From NCBI GenBank assembly GCA_001626655.1, contig LUOC01000229.1, positions 1-7,494 of the forward strand: 7,494 nt of DNA. The letters run 5' to 3'. Origin of the DNA: Fidelibacterota bacterium REDSEA-S14_B6. GTDB taxonomy: Bacteria; Fidelibacterota; Marinisomatia; Marinisomatales; S15-B10. Below the pieces are notes generated by a model that ran no database searches, was not told where the DNA came from, and was given only the letters and a program-made list of their open reading frames with translations. Of this stretch, positions 1-3,682 are shown in pieces; the stretch's first letter is position 1, and each line of letters opens with the position of its first letter. Both the position numbers and the translations under genes were made by a program.

Positions 1-660
1 GTTCACAGCACTGAGACCACGCTGCATCTGGATGGAAGCAGTTGCATCACCCACACCATCCCAATTTGACCAGTAAACCCAGCCATTTTCCATATCGTTC
101 TGCGGCACACCATTGATCATGACTGCTATATTCCGCTGGTTGAATCCGCGGACATTGATCCGGGCGTCACCGGCGCCGCCACCTTGCTGCGTAGCATAAA
201 CACTAGGAGTGGCATTTAGAGCCATTGGAATGTCTTGAGAACCAAGACGAAATTCCATTTCTGCTTTTGTTACGTTGGTGTAAGCAACTGGGGTTTTTTC
301 ATCAGCCCTGGAAGCCAGGACTTCCAGTCCAGACATTGCTATAGCCTCGCCTGACAGCGCAAAATTCGCCATCACTGCACCGGACGAGGGGACGTTAACA
401 GTGCTGCTGCTGGGCGCGTACCCAATCACGGACGCTGTCACCGTATACGTACCCGCCGGTACACCTGAAATGGAATAGGCGCCTGTTGCATCAGCCGCCG
501 CACCGAGGGCAGTCCCCTCGATTACTACATTGGCTCCCGCCAATCCCGCGCCCGTTGCCACATCTGTTACTCGGCCGGACACCGTCGCCTGCGCGAACAG
601 TGATACGGGCAAAGCAAAGACGAGGAGCAAGAGAGCTGGAGATATACGACTCTTGTTCAT
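1..660 (-). CDS. TonB-dependent outer-membrane receptor, N-terminal part (cut by left edge)
   Basis: The first 220 residues are present; the beta-barrel lies beyond the left edge. The start is ATG at 660-658, with a strong AAGGAG site 8 nt upstream. Residues 1-24 form a signal peptide (MNKSR, hydrophobic run, cleavage near LFAQ|A). Residues about 26-103 are a carboxypeptidase-regulatory-like Ig domain (VSGRVTD, GANVVIEGT, GAYSISGVPAGTYTV). A short linker near 111-118 (GLEVLASR) is a TonB-box-like position. The plug domain follows from about 125, with INVRGFNQRN (168-177), VMINGVPQNDMENGW (180-194) and the start of the barrel entry segment (QMQRGLSAVN). In this family the barrel imports a large substrate with energy from TonB-ExbBD. 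The substrate cannot be told, and no SusD-like partner is visible. The plug wording resembles receptors of Marinimicrobia and Bacteroidota, which is recollection rather than a search. Family call is firm; ligand unknown. Confidence 0.93.
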   Translation of the reverse strand, partial: MNKSRISPALLLLVFALPVSLFAQATVSGRVTDVATGAGLAGANVVIEGTALGAAADATGAYSISGVPAGTYTVTASVIGYAPSSSTVNVPSSGAVMANFALSGEAIAMSGLEVLASRADEKTPVAYTNVTKAEMEFRLGSQDIPMALNATPSVYATQQGGGAGDARINVRGFNQRNIAVMINGVPQNDMENGWVYWSNWDGVGDATASIQMQRGLSAVN

Positions 661-1059
661 TAGCTGTCTCCTTCTAATGGATCTGTCTTATTCAATATGC
701 TATATGCGGGGATCCGAGGTACGGAGCCCGCGTTACGAGCTACGCAAGAAGTTCCGATTGTGAGCCCATTTTTCCAAGGAATTTCCTGACTTTTTCAACT
801 CCGCATCCGCTCAGACAGGATTGAAATGAGGGCCCGTGAATTCCGACCGTCCCCCCGTCATTTACCAGGTTGAAATTGGGAAAGTGGTTGAGAAAGCTGA
901 TGTGGAAGCGTGTCCATAGAATTTGTGTCCATAATCTGTGAATCATCACTCCTAAGAGTGCTAAAGAGTACAAGCTACATAGAGAATGGGACAGAGTCAA
1001 CCTCAGACGAAAAACCCCTCGCTAAGAGGGGTCTTCCGACACTAATTTTAGACCCTTAC
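661..1059. other. 399-nt intergenic region without a supported gene
   Basis: This lies between the divergent receptor gene (minus) and the tRNA (plus). It should hold the receptor promoter, but I find no convincing -35/-10 pair, only an AT-rich stretch at about 684-705. It contains a 9-nt direct repeat GTGTCCATA at 910-918 and 925-933, a 5-bp hairpin at 947-960 (CACTC-CTAA-GAGTG) and the terminator-like hairpin listed separately. Short open frames here have no ribosome site and no recognisable protein character, so I treat them as chance. Confidence 0.6.
1011..1032 (-). terminator. Rho-independent terminator-like hairpin, reading on the minus strand
   Basis: On the minus strand the 7-bp stem ACCCCTC/GAGGGGT closes a 5-nt loop (TTAGC) and runs into a short T tract (TTTT, the first base pairing in the stem). 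On the plus strand the stem is followed by CTTCC, so it would not terminate there. It lies 28 nt before the tRNA and 378 nt upstream of the receptor gene. The only upstream minus-strand gene in view is DUF971, which ends about 770 nt away. The T tract is short, so strength is uncertain. Confidence 0.45.
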
Positions 1060-1135
1060 GGGCCCATAGCTCAACGGTTAGAGCACCGCACTCATAATGC
1101 GTAGGTTCCAGGTTCGAATCCTGGTGGGCCCACCA
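1060..1135 (+). tRNA. tRNA with CAT anticodon, probably tRNA-Ile2 (lysidine-modified), CCA encoded
   Basis: A full cloverleaf is visible: acceptor GGGCCCA/TGGGCCC (1060-1066 with 1125-1131), D stem GCTC/GAGC with an 8-nt loop, anticodon loop CTCATAA (anticodon CAT at 1093-1095), T arm CCAGG-TTCGAAT-CCTGG, discriminator A1132 and CCA 1133-1135. The anticodon stem has one mismatch at its base (C27-T43). CAT tRNAs can be initiator Met, elongator Met or Ile2. The initiator is unlikely because the first acceptor pair is a full G-C. C4-G69 and C5-G68 in the acceptor, known recognition elements for TilS, and the 8-nt D loop match the E. coli tRNA-Ile2 pattern better than elongator Met. One feature, the A31-T39 pair, is shared with elongator Met. 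I favour Ile2, reading AUA after lysidine modification. Confidence 0.93.
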
Positions 1136-1163
1136 TTTAGTATGACTCATTACCCAGTTGTTC

Positions 1164-1216
1164 GGGGTTCCCCGCCTGCCCTCACTCACGAAGTGAGGGG
1201 GCGGGCAGGGAATCCC
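1164..1216. repeat. 53-nt long imperfect hairpin (REP-like palindrome)
   Basis: The left arm is 1164-1186 and the right arm 1192-1216, around a CACGA loop. About 22 pairs form, including two G-T wobbles, with one C-A mismatch and a 2-nt bulge (G1200-G1201). It lies between the CAT tRNA and the exported-protein gene and ends 15 nt before that gene's GTG start. No T tract follows on either strand, so it is not a standard terminator. Its right arm overlaps the degenerate copy of the tRNA 3' half. It could be a REP-like element, a processing signal or an RNA structure affecting the start of the next gene; the sequence alone does not decide. Confidence 0.7.
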
Positions 1217-1227
1217 TGTGGGCCCAC
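1183..1227 (+). repeat. Degenerate copy of the 3' half of the preceding CAT tRNA
   Basis: This segment aligns without gaps to 1089-1133 of the tRNA at a constant offset of 94 nt. CACTCA (anticodon stem-loop) is identical. At the 3' end, 16 of 18 positions match (1210-1227 against 1116-1133), including the palindromic GTGGGCCCAC that holds the 3' acceptor strand. The middle is poorly conserved and the T arm is rearranged into CAGGG-AAT-CCCTG. The 5' half has no counterpart, so this is not a working tRNA. Confidence 0.6.
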
Positions 1228-1231
1228 TCAC

Positions 1232-1849
1232 GTGCTACGCCTTCTGCTAATCCTGCTTCTAACCATCTTCTCCCTCCAAGCCCAGGGATTGACTGCTCTC
1301 GGGCTTCCTCATTCTCTCCAGTTCGGAATGGGCAGGCCAGATGTGCAGGCGATCATGGAAGGCGCCGGCGATTCCGCGGTCACGGTGACGGTACGGGATG
1401 ATTACCAAATCCTCTCCACAAAGTTCGGTGGGGGTGAAAGGGAGAATCAGGTGAACCAGTTGAGAGTGTTCGTCTCTCCCAAGAAAGGACTATTCGCCGT
1501 TGAGGAGGAAATCTATCTCAGGTGGGATCATCAGCAAAAGGAGAGCGAAAATCTGGAATCTCACAGACGAGCTCTGGATACGGCACTGATTCGCCTCCGA
1601 AAAAAATACGGCCGCGAAGCGCTATTGGAGGAGACGCCCATCGGAGAGCGCCACGGCAGATTCCAGCACGTGTCCGCGACGTGGCAATTCGCCGAAGGGA
1701 GTTGGATTCACCTCATCTACGAACCGCAGGACTGGGCGCTCTATCCGGAACTGGTGAAGATTGTAGTCGTTTACAGGAGCGCCAAACTCGATCCGCGGGA
1801 GAGTCAGTCGGCGGAATCGGCCAAATCCTTGAGGAGCTCGAAGCGATAG
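1232..1849 (+). CDS. Small exported protein of unknown function
   Basis: I do not recognise this protein. The preferred start is GTG 1232, giving 205 residues that begin with a signal peptide (VLRLLLILLLTIFSLQA, cleavage near residue 17-19). Longer versions of the frame would start inside the tRNA or run through the palindrome, which is implausible. ATG 1142 is possible but puts a charged, proline-rich leader before the hydrophobic core. The ribosome site is weak. The mature part is soluble-looking, with no further membrane helix and no cysteines. It has a GMGRPDVQAIMEG stretch near 32-44, a charged, likely helical region at about 104-135, and a tryptophan-containing beta-like end (ATWQFAEGSWIHLIYEP, 149-165). 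The last 17 residues are low-complexity (Ser, Arg, Lys, Glu) and encoded mostly by the overlap with the convergent DUF971 gene, as if the original stop was lost. Probably periplasmic or surface-associated. Confidence 0.6.
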   Translation: MLRLLLILLLTIFSLQAQGLTALGLPHSLQFGMGRPDVQAIMEGAGDSAVTVTVRDDYQILSTKFGGGERENQVNQLRVFVSPKKGLFAVEEEIYLRWDHQQKESENLESHRRALDTALIRLRKKYGREALLEETPIGERHGRFQHVSATWQFAEGSWIHLIYEPQDWALYPELVKIVVVYRSAKLDPRESQSAESAKSLRSSKR

Positions 1850-2115
1850 ATTCCGGCATCGTGGCCGTCGCCCCAAGTGAACTGAAGTGCGTAGTAGCCC
1901 ACCGGCTTCGCTCTCGCGATAGTGTATCCCGCCGCGCTCTTCGGCCGTCCGTGGCCCATGTAGAGATTCCCCAGCGCGTCGGTCTCCCCGGAGCACTCGG
2001 CGCAGGGGCATCCATCACGCAACGCCTTGAGGGAAACGTATGACTCTTCGCCCCCTTCCCATTTGATCACGAGAATGTCGTTTATGACCTCGAACTTGTC
2101 CAGAACCTCAGCCAC
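1804..2115 (-). CDS. DUF971 (GBBH-like N-terminal domain) protein
   Basis: A 103-residue single-domain protein. The start is GTG 2115-2113, chosen because AAAGGAG sits 7 nt upstream on the minus strand and the length then fits the family; the ATG at 2178 would add 21 uncharacteristic residues. Typical family features are visible: a short beta-rich start (VINDILVIKWEGGEESYVSL), LRDGCPCAEC with C36, C38 and C41, a VGYYALQFTWGDGHDAGIY block (72-90) and a closing helix. DUF971 resembles the N-terminal domain of gamma-butyrobetaine hydroxylase, where cysteines with a histidine bind zinc; H84 is a candidate partner. Free-standing members occur widely in bacteria, and I know of no settled biochemical role. 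It is divergent from tRNA-Val and convergent with the exported-protein gene, overlapping it by 46 bp. Family call is firm. Confidence 0.9.
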   Translation of the reverse strand: MAEVLDKFEVINDILVIKWEGGEESYVSLKALRDGCPCAECSGETDALGNLYMGHGRPKSAAGYTIARAKPVGYYALQFTWGDGHDAGIYRFELLKDLADSAD

Positions 2116-2152
2116 GGCTTGACTCCTTTGTTTTGCGGATTGGCGTCGGTTA

Positions 2153-2169
2153 AATTTGCCCCGCAAATT
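2153..2169. promoter_or_regulatory. Operator-like inverted repeat between DUF971 and tRNA-Val
   Basis: A perfect 7-bp inverted repeat, AATTTGC-CCC-GCAAATT, lies in the 78-nt gap between the divergent DUF971 gene and tRNA-Val. It is 24 nt before the tRNA and 37 nt before the DUF971 start, so it could bind a dimeric regulator or be part of overlapping promoters. On the minus strand TTGACT (2189-2184) is a possible -35 for DUF971, but no well-spaced -10 follows. Confidence 0.35.
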
Positions 2170-2193
2170 AATGACCATCCAAGAGTCAATCTT

Positions 2194-2267
2194 GGGTTCG
2201 TAGCTCAGTTGGTCAGAGCGCTGCGCTCACATCGCAGAGGTCGCAGGTTCAAGTCCTGCCGAACCCA
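2194..2267 (+). tRNA. tRNA-Val (CAC anticodon), CCA not encoded
   Basis: A complete cloverleaf: acceptor GGGTTCG/CGAACCC (2194-2200 with 2260-2266), D stem GCTC/GAGC, anticodon stem CTGCG/CGCAG with loop CTCACAT (anticodon CAC at 2228-2230), T arm GCAGG-TTCAAGT-CCTGC and discriminator A2267. All stems are perfectly paired. The next bases are CTT, so CCA must be added by nucleotidyltransferase, unlike the CAT tRNA upstream. It decodes GUG. It is divergent from DUF971 and is followed by a degenerate copy of its own 3' half. Confidence 0.95.
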
Positions 2268-2301
2268 CTTGATGGGTCAGACAGTTCACAGGAATCAACG
2301 T

Positions 2302-2348
2302 CTCACTTCGCAGAGGTCGTCCCGACGTCAACCCGGGACCGAACCCAC
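2302..2348 (+). repeat. Degenerate copy of the 3' half of tRNA-Val
   Basis: Positions 2302-2319 match tRNA-Val 2226-2243 at 17 of 18 bases (anticodon loop, 3' anticodon stem and variable loop). Positions 2339-2348 match 2259-2268 at 10 of 10 (CCGAACCCAC, the 3' acceptor strand and discriminator). The T arm between them is replaced by a 21-nt hairpin (GTCCCG/CGGGAC, 9-nt loop) that lacks the normal TTC motif. The 5' side has no usable D arm or anticodon stem, so it is not a functional tRNA. It lies 80 nt downstream of the original. Confidence 0.75.
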
Positions 2349-2442
2349 CTATGATCTATCGTAAGAGATATCTTCCGCGGGTCTGTCCCTCATCTATTGC
2401 CAGAGGCTTCCGAACTTTCGGAGTCGAGGTCAGCTAGCATGA

Positions 2443-2476
2443 GAGAGCTTGGCGCAACTTCACTTTCCAAGCTCTC
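2443..2476. repeat. 10-bp inverted repeat upstream of the zinc-ribbon gene
   Basis: GAGAGCTTGG (2443-2452) and CCAAGCTCTC (2467-2476) form a perfect 10-bp stem with a 14-nt loop. No T tract follows directly, so it is not a clear terminator. It may end the tRNA-Val transcript by another route or lie in the leader of the next gene. The rest of 2349-2538 shows only a tight 6-bp palindrome around 2409-2422 (TCCGAA-CT-TTCGGA). Confidence 0.45.
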
Positions 2477-2538
2477 ACCTTCCGATCACTTTTCACACGC
2501 AACACGGTTGCATTCTATATATCCCAAGGAGTAGAAAT

Positions 2539-3255
2539 ATGAGCCTTATTACCCACCTGGTCAAACTTCAGGAAATAGATACCGCCATCATGGAGATTGA
2601 AGAACTTCAGGGTGACCTCCCTTCAAGAGTGGAGGAGTTGACCTCCACCATGTCTCGGCTGGAAACGGCCATCACCACAGGCGAAGCGCGCTTGACTGAG
2701 ATTGAAGTTGAAATCAGGAAGATGCAGACCTTGGAACAGGAGCGGAAAGACAAGATCGCAAAACTCCAGGACCAGCTCTATCTAGTGAAGACGAACCGGG
2801 AATATGATGCCCTCATGGCGGAGATTGACCATCTCAAAGGACAGCTCGATGAAGAGGAAATGCGTGAACTGGAGCTGAGCGAGGAGAAGGATCAGGTTTC
2901 GGAGAAGCTGGAGACGGACAAGACCGAGAACGAGGAGATGTCACAGCAACTTGGAACTCAGAAGAAGGAATTGGAAAGCCGCATTGCAGAGACTGAAGAA
3001 GAGCACACTGAACTGGTCGGGAAGCGTGAACAGTTAGCGGGAAACATTGACAATCCCAACCTTGCTCTTTATGATCGTGTTCGTGGCGCCCGGGAAGGGA
3101 TAGCTGTAGTGCCGGTGGCGAATCACGCATGCGGCGGTTGTCACTCCCGAATCCCCTCCCAGCTGGAAGCGGTAATCCGCGGTGCCGAAAGGATGACTCA
3201 GTGCAATACTTGCCGGAGAATTCTCTATTGGGAAGAGGCCGATGATCAGTCCTAA
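2539..3255 (+). CDS. COG1579 coiled-coil protein with C-terminal C4 zinc ribbon
   Basis: 238 residues starting at ATG 2539, with AAGGAG 7 nt upstream; an in-frame start 30 codons earlier has no ribosome site and adds an unrelated leader. Residues about 5-170 are a long Glu/Lys/Leu-rich antiparallel coiled coil containing the family signature VKTNREYDALMAEI (83-96). The C-terminal zinc ribbon uses C198-x2-C201 (CGGC) and C222-x2-C225 (CNTC). The family is predicted to bind nucleic acid. Relatives include Helicobacter HP0958/FlgZ, which acts on flagellin mRNA, and chlamydial CdsZ, but the general cellular role is not settled. The next gene is rnpB after about 20 nt; from memory, COG1579 genes neighbour rnpB in some other phyla, which fits an RNA-related role. 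Domain call is firm, function inferred. Confidence 0.92.
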   Translation: MSLITHLVKLQEIDTAIMEIEELQGDLPSRVEELTSTMSRLETAITTGEARLTEIEVEIRKMQTLEQERKDKIAKLQDQLYLVKTNREYDALMAEIDHLKGQLDEEEMRELELSEEKDQVSEKLETDKTENEEMSQQLGTQKKELESRIAETEEEHTELVGKREQLAGNIDNPNLALYDRVRGAREGIAVVPVANHACGGCHSRIPSQLEAVIRGAERMTQCNTCRRILYWEEADDQS

Positions 3256-3275
3256 TTTCTGACAGCTATTTGAAC

Positions 3276-3669
3276 TCAGAGCCGGTCGTGTGGTTACCTT
3301 GTCCGCAAGCGGGCGGACGGGGAGGAAAGTCCGAACACCGCAGGACAGGATGCCTCCTAACGGGAGGGGTTCCGAGCCGCCAGTCGGCGGTCGGGACACG
3401 GAAAGTGCAGCAGAGAGTAGACTATCCGCCAGCCGGCGGATACAGGTGAAACGGTGGTGTAAAAGACCACCAGTCCCGGCAGCAATGTCGGGAGCTTGGT
3501 AAACCCCATCCGGTGCAAGACCGAGTAGAAGAGCATGAGGTCGTCCGCCTCGTTATGACTCTCGGGTTGGTTGCGCGATCCCGATTGCGAAGTCGGGACC
3601 AGATGAATGACCACAGTCCCGACATGTTTTATGTCGGGATACAGAATTCGGCTTACAGACCGGCTCTGA
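3276..3669 (+). ncRNA. rnpB: RNase P RNA, bacterial type A
   Basis: The catalytic RNA of RNase P, which cuts the 5' leader from pre-tRNAs. Ends are set by P1: 3276-3287 pairs with 3658-3669 as a perfect 12-bp helix (core GAGCCGGTC/GACCGGCTC). The conserved P4/CRI block GAGGAAAGTCCGAACAC starts near 3321, and its 3' partner ACAGAATTCGGCTTACAGACC is near 3641. Other landmarks are the P3 stem (GTCCGC/GCGGAC), GTGCAGCAGAGAGTAGAC (P11 region), P12 (TATCCGCC/GGCGGATA, 3423-3442), GGTGAAACGG, GGTAAACCCC, a GCGA tetraloop in P18 (3587-3590), AGATGAATGACC, and a P19-like hairpin (TCCCGACAT/ATGTCGGGA, 3617-3639). The length of about 390 nt is normal for type A. It lies 20 nt after the zinc-ribbon stop and 13 nt before recJ, so it may be cut from a longer transcript. 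Confidence 0.96.
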
Positions 3670-3682
3670 AATACTCCTTGCC

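Noticed and set aside
910..933. GTGTCCATA direct repeat as part of an array
   Set aside because: Only two 9-nt copies, 15 nt apart, with no further copies; too little for a functional claim.
740..1000. 86-codon minus-strand frame in the left intergenic region
   Set aside because: No ribosome site and no family resemblance; I judged it chance.
1164..1216. Long hairpin as a rho-independent terminator for the CAT tRNA
   Set aside because: No T tract follows the stem on either strand.
1097..1231. N-terminal extension of the exported protein from ATG 1097
   Set aside because: That start lies inside the CAT tRNA and the extension runs through the long hairpin; the signal peptide begins at GTG 1232.
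2116..2178. 21-residue N-terminal extension of DUF971 from ATG 2178
   Set aside because: GTG 2115 has AAAGGAG at 7 nt and gives the family's normal length; the extension crosses the operator-like repeat.
2274..2347. A second functional tRNA after tRNA-Val
   Set aside because: It has the same 74-nt length, but no D arm, no anticodon-stem pairing and no TTC T loop.
2492..2521. Promoter TTCACA-18-TATATA upstream of the zinc-ribbon gene
   Set aside because: Transcription would start inside the gene's own ribosome site, leaving almost no leader; good match but implausible position.
2449..2538. 30-residue N-terminal extension of the zinc-ribbon protein
   Set aside because: No ribosome site at 2449, it overlaps an inverted repeat, and ATG 2539 has AAGGAG at proper spacing and a family-like start.
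3423..3639. GC-rich hairpins as independent repeats
   Set aside because: They are P12, P18 and P19-type helices of the RNase P RNA.
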